Assembly: GCA_963575745.1 (NCBI GenBank)
Contig: CAUYUJ010021672.1
Span: forward strand, 8,947-72,946
Direction: 5' to 3'
Source of the DNA: Prorocentrum cordatum
Lineage: Eukaryota; Sar; Dinophyceae; Prorocentrales; Prorocentraceae
DNA: 64,000 nucleotides
Part shown: positions 43,835 to 52,600 of the stretch, piece after piece
Layout: each line of letters opens with the position of its first letter
Numbering within the stretch: the first letter of the stretch is position 1
Made by a program: the position numbers and the translations under genes
The notes under the pieces: model-generated
The model's database searches: none
What the model saw: the letters and a program-made list of their open reading frames with translations, nothing else
What the model was told of the DNA's origin: nothing

Positions 43835-46560
43835 CTTCTGACTCGCGCCGGCTGGGCCCTTCAGGGGCGGGGCCCAGCCGCCTGCCGAGCCCCAGGCCGC
43901 CCCCCCACGGTGGCCGCAGTTTTGACGCGGGTGACGACCGACATGTTCCTCGCGATCTTTTTCCTCTGCCACGTCGGCCAGTCGGCGCTTTCTCGGGAGA
44001 GGCAGGTGCTGTTAGCCGGTCGGTGCGGCAGCGGGTTGGCGCGCGTGCTGCTGTGGAGCTGGACTGCGACCGAGCGGTGCGCAGCCTCAACGGGATGTTC
44101 TCGCATGCGCCTCAGCCGGCTCTTGGCCAGGGCGCGCCAGCCTGTGCTTTCGTCTCGCGCGCCCAGCGCGAGGCCATCGACTTCGTCGAGGAGTCGGCGC
44201 GGGCCCTGGGAGCGCCGCCCCCGGGGCTTACCCCCGCAGAGGCTCTTCGGAAGCTTCGCGTGGCGAGCTGGTACGACGTGGACTCTGCCAAGCTCGGATC
44301 CTACCGCCCCGACGCGATCTCACTGCCCTCTGGTACGGTTCGGCCGATTCCGCTGGAGACTCTGTGGGGGAGCGGCGGGAGTGACACCGTGAAGGATTTT
44401 ATATCACAGAATTTGCTGTGCTCCGAGAGGGCGAAGCAGCGACTGCAGGGCGTGGGGCTGGAGCGGGCGTACTCTGACCCGGCCTTGCGGCGCCGGGGTG
44501 CTTATGAGGAATTCATTCGTATGTTGCAGGAGCGTGGCCTCGTCGACTTCGCCGAGTCTGGCATCGAGTTCGTCGAGGCTTTCTTCGTGGAGAAGAAGGA
44601 CAAGAGGCTGCGCATGGTGATAGACTGCCGGAGGGCCAACGCTTGGTTCGCCGAGCCAGCCGGGGTGAGCCTGTGCACGGGCGATGCCCTTTCGAAGTTG
44701 GAGCTCGGCCTCAACGACGAGCTGCACATCCAGGGCGCCGACCTCAGCGACGCGTTCTACCACATGGGGCTGCCTGAGGAGCTGAGGGGGTGCTTCTCCT
44801 TCCGGCCCGTGCGCGCCTCGGCGGTGGGCCTCAAGCTCCTCGGCGGGAAGCCACTCGGGCGGGGCGCCTTTGTCACGCCGCGGCTGGCCGTGCTGCCGAT
44901 GGGGTGGAGCTGGGCGCTGTGGTGGTGCCAGCGCGTGCACGAGCGCACCAGCGTCGAGGCCGGCGCCTGTCCCGAGCTGCGGATCGCTGACCGCCGGCCG
45001 CCGCCGCCGATGACGCCGGGCGCCCACCTGGAGTACGTCGACAACTTCATTGCGATCGGCACCGACTCCGAGTGGGTGGCGGCGCTCGTGCGGCGCGTGT
45101 CTGACGCGCTGCGTGCCCGCGGGCTCGAGGTGAAGGCCGAGGACCATGCTGGTGAGCTGCCTGGAGAGTCGGAGGCGCTGGGGTGGTGCATTGACCGAGG
45201 ACGGTGCCTCGTGCGGCCCACGCGGGCCCGGCTGTGGCGCGCGCGCCTGGCCGTTCGCGGTGTCCTCGGCCGTGGCCGTCTCCGGGGACGCGACCTCGAG
45301 AAGCTCCTCGGGCATCTGGTGTTCATATCTCTTATCAAGCGCGAGGGCATGTCCTTGTTCTGGAGCTGCTACGCCTTTGTCCGCAAGTGCTACGACAAGG
45401 AGACCGGACTGTGGCCGGCTGTGCGGCGTGAGCTGGAGTACTGGGACGGCATCGCCCCCCTCTTGTGGCGCAGCCTCCGTTCGCCTTGGACTGACGAGCT
45501 CATCGTGGTCGACGCGAGCGAGTGGGGCATCGGAGCATGCGCTGCCCCTGCCCCCGTTTCGCTGGTGCAGAGGCTGGGCCACGTCTCCGAGCGCTGGAGG
45601 TGGCACCATGGGCTGGCCGGCTCCGCGCCCCGCCGGCACGCGGGGGCCGCGGCGGCCGCCGCCGCGCTGGCCGGCGACCCCGCCGACGCCGCGCCGTGGA
45701 TGCTGGGAGCGGAGGCGGTCGCGGCCGCGGGCTTTCCCCCGCGGCATGCCGGCGGCGACGGGCTGGGGGGGGAGGATTCCGCCCTCCATAGTCACAACCC
45801 CCAGACCCAGGCCGCCGGCGCAGCCGAGGGGGCCGCCGAGAGCGGGTTCGACGAGGTGCCGCGGGACGTGATCGAGCTGCCCTGGCGCACCGTGGGGCGC
45901 CACCGCTGGCGCTGGCCGGAGGAGAGCATGCCGGTCGCCGAGGCGAGGGCCGTGCTGCACGGGCTCCAGCATCTTGTGAGGGCCTCGCGGCACCGCGGTC
46001 GGCGCGTCGTGGTGCTGGGCGACTCCTTGAGCGCGGCCGGGGCCGTGGATCGTTTCAGGAGCAGTTCTTGTAAAATGCTCCGAGTCACTCAGGCCATCGC
46101 CGCCGTCACCCTTGTCACCGCCACTACCCTCCACTACCGCTGGCTGCCCTCGGAGTGGAATGCAGCCGACAACCCCTCGAGGGGGCGTTTCTCCCCCTCG
46201 ACCCCCCAGCCGCTGCTGCCTCGGACCAAGGCGGGTGCGGCAGCGCCAGGCGCCGCTGGGCTACCCGGGAAGCCTGCCGATGTTGGCGCGGGAGCGGCCG
46301 CCCGCGGCGCCGCCGCGCACCCCGACGGCCTCGGCGACGCTGACCCGGTCTACGTTCAGGCCTCCGAGGACGTCGAGGCCGCCAGCCGCCGTGCGCGTCG
46401 CCGGGCCGCCGCTGCCCTCGGGCCCGGGCGCGCCCGCTCGGCGCGCGGCGGCTCAGGCGAGGGGCTCGCCGCGGCAGGACCAAGAGGCGGCGTCGGGTGG
46501 CGGCGACTGCGGCGGCGGCTGCGCGCCGGCGCTCTGCGGCCGTGCAGCTGCCGGGCCTGA
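43831..46560 (+). CDS. reverse transcriptase-RNase H of the retrotransposon
   Basis: 909 aa if translation starts at ATG 43831, which overlaps the previous stop (ATGA). Residues 1-100 are a Pro/Arg-rich leader. RT landmarks: FFVEKKDKRLRMVIDCRRAN (about 252-270), motif A GADLSDAFYHMGLPEEL (Asp 304 and 307), motif B VLPMGWSWALWWCQ (from about 354), motif C YVDN at 402-405. The usual YxDD has Asn as its last residue here. RNase H follows: ELIVVDASEWGIGA (Asp 561), VAEARAVLHGLQHL, VVLGDSLSAAGAV (Asp 731) and WNAADNPSRGRF (Asp 780). This RT-RNase H form is that of DIRS-like elements, which lack a DDE integrase and an obvious protease. It would copy the element RNA. The last 60 codons overlap the recombinase frame. 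Confidence 0.88.
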   Translation: MTSDSRRLGPSGAGPSRLPSPRPPPHGGRSFDAGDDRHVPRDLFPLPRRPVGAFSGEAGAVSRSVRQRVGARAAVELDCDRAVRSLNGMFSHAPQPALGQGAPACAFVSRAQREAIDFVEESARALGAPPPGLTPAEALRKLRVASWYDVDSAKLGSYRPDAISLPSGTVRPIPLETLWGSGGSDTVKDFISQNLLCSERAKQRLQGVGLERAYSDPALRRRGAYEEFIRMLQERGLVDFAESGIEFVEAFFVEKKDKRLRMVIDCRRANAWFAEPAGVSLCTGDALSKLELGLNDELHIQGADLSDAFYHMGLPEELRGCFSFRPVRASAVGLKLLGGKPLGRGAFVTPRLAVLPMGWSWALWWCQRVHERTSVEAGACPELRIADRRPPPPMTPGAHLEYVDNFIAIGTDSEWVAALVRRVSDALRARGLEVKAEDHAGELPGESEALGWCIDRGRCLVRPTRARLWRARLAVRGVLGRGRLRGRDLEKLLGHLVFISLIKREGMSLFWSCYAFVRKCYDKETGLWPAVRRELEYWDGIAPLLWRSLRSPWTDELIVVDASEWGIGACAAPAPVSLVQRLGHVSERWRWHHGLAGSAPRRHAGAAAAAAALAGDPADAAPWMLGAEAVAAAGFPPRHAGGDGLGGEDSALHSHNPQTQAAGAAEGAAESGFDEVPRDVIELPWRTVGRHRWRWPEESMPVAEARAVLHGLQHLVRASRHRGRRVVVLGDSLSAAGAVDRFRSSSCKMLRVTQAIAAVTLVTATTLHYRWLPSEWNAADNPSRGRFSPSTPQPLLPRTKAGAAAPGAAGLPGKPADVGAGAAARGAAAHPDGLGDADPVYVQASEDVEAASRRARRRAAAALGPGRARSARGGSGEGLAAAGPRGGVGWRRLRRRLRAGALRPCSCRA

Positions 46561-47597
46561 GTGTGCTGGAGACGGGGTCGATCACGGCGGCGACGCGGGC
46601 GCAGTACGTGGAGGCCTTCGACGGCTTCCAGGCTTGGATGGCACGGCGGGGCGTGCAGCCCACGACGCTGGACGACTACGACGAGCAGCTGGTCCTCCGC
46701 CTGGACGAGCTCTACCTGGACGGCGAGGGGATCGGGGCCGGGCAGAAGCTCTTCGCGTCGGTGCTCTTCTTCCTGGGGCTGACGAAGGCGGCGGGCTCGC
46801 CGATGGCACGAGCGCGGCGGGCGTTGCGCGGGTTCCGTCGGCTGGCGCCGCCTACCTCGCGGCTCCCACTCCCCTTCGAGCTGCTAGGCGCGCTGGTGAA
46901 CTACCTCGTGAGCGTCTCGAAGCTCGAGGCGGCGCTCGTGCTGTGGCTGAGCTTCGAGCTGTACCTGCGCCCAAGCGAGCCGTACCACATCCGGGCCACC
47001 GACTTGGTTCGCCCGGCTCGCGGCCGCCTGGGGCACGACAGCTGGAGCGTGACTCTGCACGCCGCCGAGACGGAGGTGCTCTCGAATACCGCCGAGTACG
47101 ACGAGGCGCTGAAGCTGGACCTGCCGCGGCAGGAGCTGCTGGGCCCGGCGCTGGAGGCCTCCGTGGCCGCGCGGCTCGGCCCCGACTGGCGGGGGCCTCG
47201 CCCCGCGGCAGCGCGCGGCGCCGCCGCGGGCGGCCGCGCGAGCGGCGCGGCCCCAGAGCCTCTGCTGTTCGTGATCACGCAGCGCGAGGTCTCGAGCGCC
47301 CTCTCGGGCGCTGCCAGGGCCCTCGGGATCGAGAAGTTCCTGCCCGGCCTGCACCCCTACATGCTCAGGCACGGGGGCGCGTCTCACGACTACGGCAGCA
47401 AGGCCAGGTCCCTCGTCGACGTCCAGCGCAGAGGGCGGTGGCAGTCGTGGCATTCGGTCCGCCGATACGAGAAAGGCGCTCGCCTGTCGCAGGTGCTGCA
47501 GATGGTGCCCGCTGCGATGCAGGACCACGCAGCGCGGTGCGCCGACTCGCTCGGCGCGATCGTGTCTGGCCGGCGCTGCCCTTTTACGCCTCCCTGA
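46497..47597 (+). CDS. tyrosine recombinase of the retrotransposon
   Basis: A 366-aa open frame, counted from a GTG at 46497. The first in-frame ATG is at 46638, inside the N-terminal SAM-like domain, so translation probably enters from the RT frame by recoding or from a non-AUG start. The N-terminal core-binding part reads SITAATRAQYVEAFDGFQAW. The catalytic part keeps Arg I in ELYLRPSEPYHI (46968-46970), the box II segment LHPYMLRHGGASHD (His 47352, Arg 47367-47369), a GRWQSWHS segment, and the nucleophile Tyr in VRRYEKG (47466-47468). It is the integration enzyme, acting on circular DNA by strand exchange. It ends with TGA 47595-47597, just after the CCCTTTT heptamer. Confidence 0.88.
   Translation: MAATAAAAARRRSAAVQLPGLSVLETGSITAATRAQYVEAFDGFQAWMARRGVQPTTLDDYDEQLVLRLDELYLDGEGIGAGQKLFASVLFFLGLTKAAGSPMARARRALRGFRRLAPPTSRLPLPFELLGALVNYLVSVSKLEAALVLWLSFELYLRPSEPYHIRATDLVRPARGRLGHDSWSVTLHAAETEVLSNTAEYDEALKLDLPRQELLGPALEASVAARLGPDWRGPRPAAARGAAAGGRASGAAPEPLLFVITQREVSSALSGAARALGIEKFLPGLHPYMLRHGGASHDYGSKARSLVDVQRRGRWQSWHSVRRYEKGARLSQVLQMVPAAMQDHAARCADSLGAIVSGRRCPFTPP
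47579..47585 (+). promoter_or_regulatory. -1 ribosomal frameshift heptamer C CCT TTT
   Basis: CCCTTTT fits the canonical X XXY YYZ rule in the recombinase frame (codons TGC CCT TTT ACG). Slipping back one base gives CCC TTT TAC, exactly the frame of the methyltransferase-like ORF. The recombinase stop follows 10 bases later. The methyltransferase frame has no suitable ATG at its start. Confidence 0.7.
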
Positions 47598-48358
47598 AGA
47601 CCCGCTTCTTCCTGGAGGTGTTCAGCGGGTCCGGGCGCCTGGGACGGGCGATCGCCGCTGAAGGGCTGCCCGTCCTGCTCTGGGACATCTGCCTGGGCCC
47701 CGAGTATGACCTGCTGAGCCCGCAGAAGCGTGGGCTGATTCGGTCCTGGGTTCGCAGCGGCCTCGTGATTGGCATCCACCTCGGGACGCCCTGCAACACG
47801 TGGAGCCGCGCGCGGGACATCCCGCCCGGGCCGATGCCGCTGCGGAGTGACTCCTTTCCTCTTGGCCTTCCCAACTTGAGCGTCAAAGATCAGGCCAAAG
47901 TTGATGCGGGCAACGTTTTCATGATTTTCAGCGCTGGCCTCATGCACGAGGCCATCAGGGCCAACATCCCAGCTAGCAATGAGAATCCTCAGACGAGCCG
48001 ACTCTGGCTCGCCCCTCCTTTCGTCCGCCTGCTGCGCTCGTCGGCCGTCAGCTTCACTGTCACGCATTTCTGTCAGTGGGGAGCGCCGTGGCGAAAGGCC
48101 ACGGCCTTCGCCACAGTCAACCTCGATATGAGTCGCGTCGGTCGTGCGCTGTGCAAGTCTTCCAAGAGAGGAGTTTGCTCCCGCACTGGCCTGCCGCACG
48201 CCCAGCTGCATGGAAAAAACGTGGAGCGCGTCTTTAAAACCAAGCTGGCCGAGGCTTACCCTCAGCGGTTGTGCAACGCCCTCGCCCAAGCCTATAGTAA
48301 TGCCATAATATCTCACAGGACTCGTGTTTTTGAGCGGCTGGTCTTACCAGCCAGTTGA
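47585..48358 (+). CDS. cytosine-C5-methyltransferase-like domain, -1 frame extension of the recombinase
   Basis: About 257 aa to TGA 48356-48358, entered by the frameshift at 47579-47585. Motif I is FFLEVFSGSGRLGRAI (SAM-binding; FSGSG at 47621-47635), followed by an acidic strand end VLLWDI. Motif IV is LGTPCNTWSRAR with a Cys at 47791-47793 in the place of the catalytic Cys of C5 methyltransferases. Motif VI is ASNENPQTSRLW (ENP at 47981-47989; ENV in classical enzymes). No clear QxRxR motif or target-recognition domain was found, so activity and base specificity are uncertain. It is a member of the class-I SAM methyltransferases and most like C5-DNA methyltransferases. DIRS elements often carry an adenine-type methyltransferase instead. 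Confidence 0.62.
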   Translation, partial: YASLKTRFFLEVFSGSGRLGRAIAAEGLPVLLWDICLGPEYDLLSPQKRGLIRSWVRSGLVIGIHLGTPCNTWSRARDIPPGPMPLRSDSFPLGLPNLSVKDQAKVDAGNVFMIFSAGLMHEAIRANIPASNENPQTSRLWLAPPFVRLLRSSAVSFTVTHFCQWGAPWRKATAFATVNLDMSRVGRALCKSSKRGVCSRTGLPHAQLHGKNVERVFKTKLAEAYPQRLCNALAQAYSNAIISHRTRVFERLVLPAS

Positions 48359-48378
48359 CATCTTTGGATCGAGTTTCG

Positions 48379-48508
48379 GGAGTGCATGCAGTGTGTTTCG
48401 TCTCATCTGTTGCTTCTCCGGCTTGAGAGTGTGGCCGCCTCTGCAGAGCATCAGATTCGTCCCACACCACGCCTTGCTGGCCATGGAGAAAGAGCAAGGC
48501 CCAGAGAT
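48379..48508 (+). repeat. split direct repeat B1
   Basis: 130 bp, GGAGTGCATGCAGTGTG to AGGCCCAGAGAT, identical to 48692-48821 (offset 313). It starts 20 bp after the methyltransferase stop. Confidence 0.95.
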
Positions 48509-48615
48509 GCGTTGTACTTGTACGGAAATCTCGGCACGCGTTTCGGTGAAGGCCGCTCGTCCTGAGGTCCTCGTTTGCCTCTGGTCTCATCCGTCAACAC
48601 GGTGGCTCAAAGCAA
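48507..48615 (+). repeat. split direct repeat A2
   Basis: Identical to A1. It shares its first two bases (AT) with the end of B1, so the B1-A2 junction mimics the junction of a circularised element. Confidence 0.95.
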
Positions 48616-48691
48616 CCAACCGTCCAGCCCCGACCACCGCCCTGTTTTTGTTTCTCATCCTCTCGGCTGCCTGAAGGGCCGCTTTCGATCA

Positions 48692-48814
48692 GGAGTGCAT
48701 GCAGTGTGTTTCGTCTCATCTGTTGCTTCTCCGGCTTGAGAGTGTGGCCGCCTCTGCAGAGCATCAGATTCGTCCCACACCACGCCTTGCTGGCCATGGA
48801 GAAAGAGCAAGGCC

Positions 48815-48821
<7 letters not shown>
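48692..48821 (+). repeat. split direct repeat B2 (right end)
   Basis: Identical to B1. It ends ...CAGAGAT and runs straight into the host TATATA tract. A 76-bp unique segment separates it from A2. Confidence 0.95.
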
Positions 48822-48865
<44 letters not shown>

Positions 48866-48995
48866 CATTGCGGTTGATATCGTTCCCATGCCGGTTCGAC
48901 ACACCGAAATGCGACTGAGCAAGAGCCACAACGTCTGCATGACAACAGAGGCGCGAGGACGGTGGCAAGGCGGATGCGCTTTTCCACTATTCATG
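48821..48995 (+). repeat. TA/TG tract and dispersed repeat tail
   Basis: TA units (48821-48848) and GT units lead into GTCATTGCGGTTGATATCGT and GTTCGACACACCGAAATGCG, the continuation of the repeat interrupted at 42052. It aligns with 37935-38058. Confidence 0.85.
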
Positions 48996-50892
48996 TTGCG
49001 TGTTGTGTGTGTGTGTGTTTGGATGTGTGTGTGTGTGTTGTGTGAGGGCTTTGCCTCAAGAACACCAAGGTTGCATTTGAGAAATCGTTGCATCACGCCT
49101 TGATCCAGAACAGCATTGGTTAGAAAAAGCAGCACGCATATCAAACAACAATTATCATTACGATGTGGCTGCAAAACAAATCAGCGCATGGCGGCGAAGA
49201 CGCCCAGGGAAACACATTTCAAGAAATCGTCCTGCATAAATGTTACGGGAGGGGATAGGGGAACAAACACATCGCAAACACATATACTTGCAAAAAGTGT
49301 CAGTTTAGCATTGGTTTGATAAAGCGGCGGGGACCCAACATCATTGCAGACGTCATCATCTAGATGTATTATGCCTTGTAAAACCATGACCCGTTTCTTT
49401 GCGTGCAATTGTTTTTTGTCTGCAGGATAGTAGCATTGCTTTTATATAAGCAACAAAAGCATGAGGAAACATACGCGAACCAAACTAATCACCATCAAGG
49501 AAACTGTGCACATCAATGTTTGTAACTATTGAAACCTGTGTCTGTTAGTGCCAAAGCCAACGTGCGCAAATTATTGAAAAAAAGATCGTATTGTTTGTCT
49601 CTGCCGTGTGTTCATTATCCGCAATGTTTCTCATCCTCGACTTAGTTTCGGTTTGGGGCGTGATGCGTACGTATTGTTGCCCATGTCTGTCTCCAGGCAA
49701 GTTTATAACCTTAATGCCCAAACATTGGGTTGTTCGAGTTTGTATCGCAATGCTTACAATCGCAGCCACGAACGATATAGTATGGGATCGCTGCGCTTGC
49801 GTCATGGGGTTATTTCCCGGCGTTGTGGCACAAACTGAAAATCCAATGCTTAAGATTTTCATATTAGAAATTTAACTTGAATTGAAGCAAACATGGGCAA
49901 CAAAGCATCCGCACCACGCCCCCAAAGGAAACTACTAAGAATCTGCAAACAACAAGACATATTATTATCTTCCTCCACCTTCCTCCTTCTTTCACCGCGC
50001 ATTTGGCGCGTCCTGGACTCTTGGGCGCACATGTGGCGTGCAATTGTTTAGTTATTGTCACTGTCGTCTTGCTCCTCTTCCTCGCGTCTTTTGGCACGTA
50101 ACTAGCATGTCCAGCACGTTTGATCGAGCACGCCTTTAGCGTGTAGTCGTTTGTTTGGGCTCGTATTTGCGCGTGTTTCCCTTTATCGTTGTCCCTTGTT
50201 TTCGGCGTGTGGATGTTTCTTCTTATGAAAACGATTCGCATCAATGATGGCAGAATTCCCATCATTTTCGCTTAAGCAATTCAAGTCACCGCGCATGGGG
50301 CGAGGTTTTGAAACGTCCCGTGGCCTCGGCCTATTGGCCGAATTTCGAGGGTTTATAATATGTTCTTTAGGATGCCTCGTGGCTGATTGATCGAACATAT
50401 CCCGATTCCTGGTTCCTTTCCTGGGAGGCTGAGCGGCCGATTGACCAAAAATCTCGCGGCCGATTTACGTGAAATACGAGGCTTCGCGATGTTCGTCCCG
50501 CTTTTCCAGCGGATTCGAAACCACATTTTAAAGTTTGTCGTCAGAGTCGATGTTGTTTTGAATTTGTGGTGAGAACACATTCTGAGAGACGTCCAAGAAT
50601 CCACGGTATTGTTATTTGTTGATATCCGTCAGATAGAGTCAGACGGCGTTGAACCGTTTAGTGTTTTGTTTGTTTCTCCTCCCCGTTTGCCTGTTTTCTT
50701 TTTTCCTTTTATGTCATTATTGTTTTATTCGGTTCCATTCAATATTTCCCCACACTCTCCTTGCACGCCCTTTTTCCTTTACTCGCCTCATCTTCCCTTT
50801 CTCCCCCCCCTCGCTCCGCTTCCAATGCTGAATAGTTTCGGAAAGAAGAGCGGTCAGGATTGTCAAACAGAGAAACTATGCGTTGGCAGTGA

Positions 50893-50946
50893 GACAAAGA
50901 GAGCGCGAGAGAGAGAGAGAGAGAGAGAAAAAAAAAAAAAAAAAAA
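50893..50946. repeat. GA and poly(A) tract
   Basis: GAGAGA followed by about 19 A residues. Confidence 0.95.
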
Positions 50947-51724
50947 CATGCGTTTGCATTTTCATTGTTCAGAGCAGCCGTACATTAAAACGCGCACAAC
51001 GGGCAGATGCTCCAAACATATGTTTGCCTATGTCATATTTATGTTCCAGTTGCTTCCTCCGCTCCCGTTCTTGCACCCGCACGCGCCCCCATTCCAGCTC
51101 GCCGCTCCCGCCCTTAGTCCAATCCCATTGCCAATCCGCTTTCCCCACCCAAGCATTCCATCTCCGGCCCCCGCTCCCGTACTCACATTTCTCATTTGTG
51201 AAGATGTACGTTTCCCCAGAGGTTCCAGAATGAATTTCAAGAACGGTTGGCGAATTACTGTTCGGAAAGCTCCCAGAAGGACGTTGTGACCGGCAACGCG
51301 ATATCAATGCAGAGGTTCTGCAGCGCTGTCTTTGGATTGTCTCCGTGATTAAGAATGTAAGATACCAGTGAGGCGTGCAGACGCGCCGACACATCATATA
51401 TTTGCTGTGGGGTAATTCACCTTGAATGGGGGAGACGTTCAGATTAGCCTGATAAGGCTACCCCTTGAAACATTCAAACCCAATCTGAATGTTGATGCGA
51501 ATTCCCGCTGCAAACGCTATACGAAAAATTACTTGTCAAAACCGCAGACACATTTGTTAAAAATTGGCGAACTCAAATATTAAAGCCAAACACTAAATAC
51601 TAATAGTTTTTGACGCTTGGCCCAGCTGACGGGGGTAGCGAGGAAAAGACACGCATAAACAAACAGCGAAGGAAACCAGCCTGTAGCAATTTGCAATTGT
51701 TTCGCGCATTTGGAAGGGCGCGAG

Positions 51725-51900
51725 GCTACCCTGAGCCATTTTGAAGGTAATCTTGGGTTCATTGAGGCCTGCTCCGTGGCCATTTCGAGTCATTTTCGAG
51801 CGGTCTTGAGTTTCTTAGGCCGGTTTGCGATCATCTTGAACTAGCTTTGGCTATTTTCCATCATTTTTGAAAATAGCGTGAACTCTCAGCCATTTTGGAA
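51725..51900 (+). repeat. degenerate GGCCATTTTGAG array
   Basis: GAGCCATTTTGAAGG, GGCCATTTCGAGTCATTTTCGAG and CAGCCATTTTGGAAG recur. It looks like an AT-shifted relative of the CCTCTTGGGG family. Confidence 0.5.
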
Positions 51901-52042
51901 GCAGTTTGTCGAAAGAGAGGCGCGCTCGATTTAAATTGCCCTCTTTTCGAAGGCCAAGATCATCGTGAGGGGGCAAACACTTGCTCTCCCAATCGAAAAA
52001 ATATTCCAACACCTTGCGATCATGTTTTTTTGTTTTTTGTTT

Positions 52043-52044
<2 letters not shown>

Positions 52045-52095
<51 letters not shown>

Positions 52096-52097
52096 AA
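52045..52097. repeat. TA microsatellite
   Basis: About 50 bp of ATATAT with one GT interruption. Confidence 0.95.
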
Positions 52098-52329
52098 AGA
52101 AAAGGATGAGCAGTCGTGGACGAGGACAACGACCCTCCTTAGCACACTTCTTGCCCAAAAGGCTGGTGGGATACCATAAATAATTATAGTTACCACGTGG
52201 CAAATTTCCCCATCCCATAGGGCCACAAACCTTATGAAATATATGTAAAGCCAAACCGCTTTTACACCCTATATTTGGCGCTCTTGGTGGGGTCCTCCAT
52301 ACAGCCACGAAACGTGCAGGACGGGGAAC

Positions 52330-52600
52330 TGTATACAAACCCTGCCATTACGGTGTTTGAGAGATTTGTGGCTGGAAGTGGAATTTTGCATGGGCCATGA
52401 CCCGTGTACCGATATGGGCAGAAAACCGCGTATAAATCTTATGGCTTTTGGTGGAGGTTCGGCCGCAAAACAAATGAGAAAAATGCCAAATGGGAATTGC
52501 GCGCGATATTTGCTACAACCGACGGCGGTTGCACAGCTGCAAATGCGACGGCCTACGGAATATCCATGGAATACAGCATTATTATCCCCGGGCGTTCGGT
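52330..52600 (+). repeat. dispersed repeat, copy 1
   Basis: CAAACCCTGCCATTACGGTG followed by GAGATxTGTGGCTGG and CAAAACAAATGAGAAAAATG resembles 55868-56110 over several blocks. No gene is recognised in either copy. Confidence 0.45.

Larger units (their letters stand above)
42053..48821 (+). mobile_element. tyrosine-recombinase (DIRS/Ngaro-like) retrotransposon with split direct repeats
   Basis: A 6.77-kb element. Terminal layout is A1 (42053-42161), genes, B1 (48379-48508), A2 (48507-48615), B2 (48692-48821); A and B copies are identical by eye. Split direct repeats in this order, with a tyrosine recombinase in place of a DDE integrase, define Ngaro-type DIRS-like elements. Five overlapping reading frames are open throughout: a Cys-rich membrane protein, a Gag-position protein, RT-RNase H, recombinase, and a methyltransferase-like domain. 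B2 ends in AT and A1 begins with AT, and the B1-A2 junction shares one AT. A circle could thus insert at an AT in the host TA tract without target duplication. It appears recent and potentially mobile. Confidence 0.9.

Noticed and set aside
42140-43972. 610-aa minus-strand frame opposite the first retrotransposon genes
   Set aside because: It is antisense to the Gag-position ORF and RT start; the openness follows from high third-position GC, and no domain is visible.
44404-46134. 576-aa minus-strand frame opposite the RT-RNase H
   Set aside because: It is an antisense shadow of a gene whose plus-strand motifs are unambiguous.
46112-47575. Upstream 490 codons of the open frame that ends in the methyltransferase-like domain
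   Set aside because: This part runs out of frame across the RNase H end and the recombinase and reads Pro/Arg/Gly-rich nonsense; only the part after the frameshift heptamer looks like a protein domain.
42053-48615. Reading repeat A alone as a 109-bp LTR pair
   Set aside because: It does not explain the second repeat pair B, the B1-A2 overlap or the recombinase; the split-direct-repeat model explains all.
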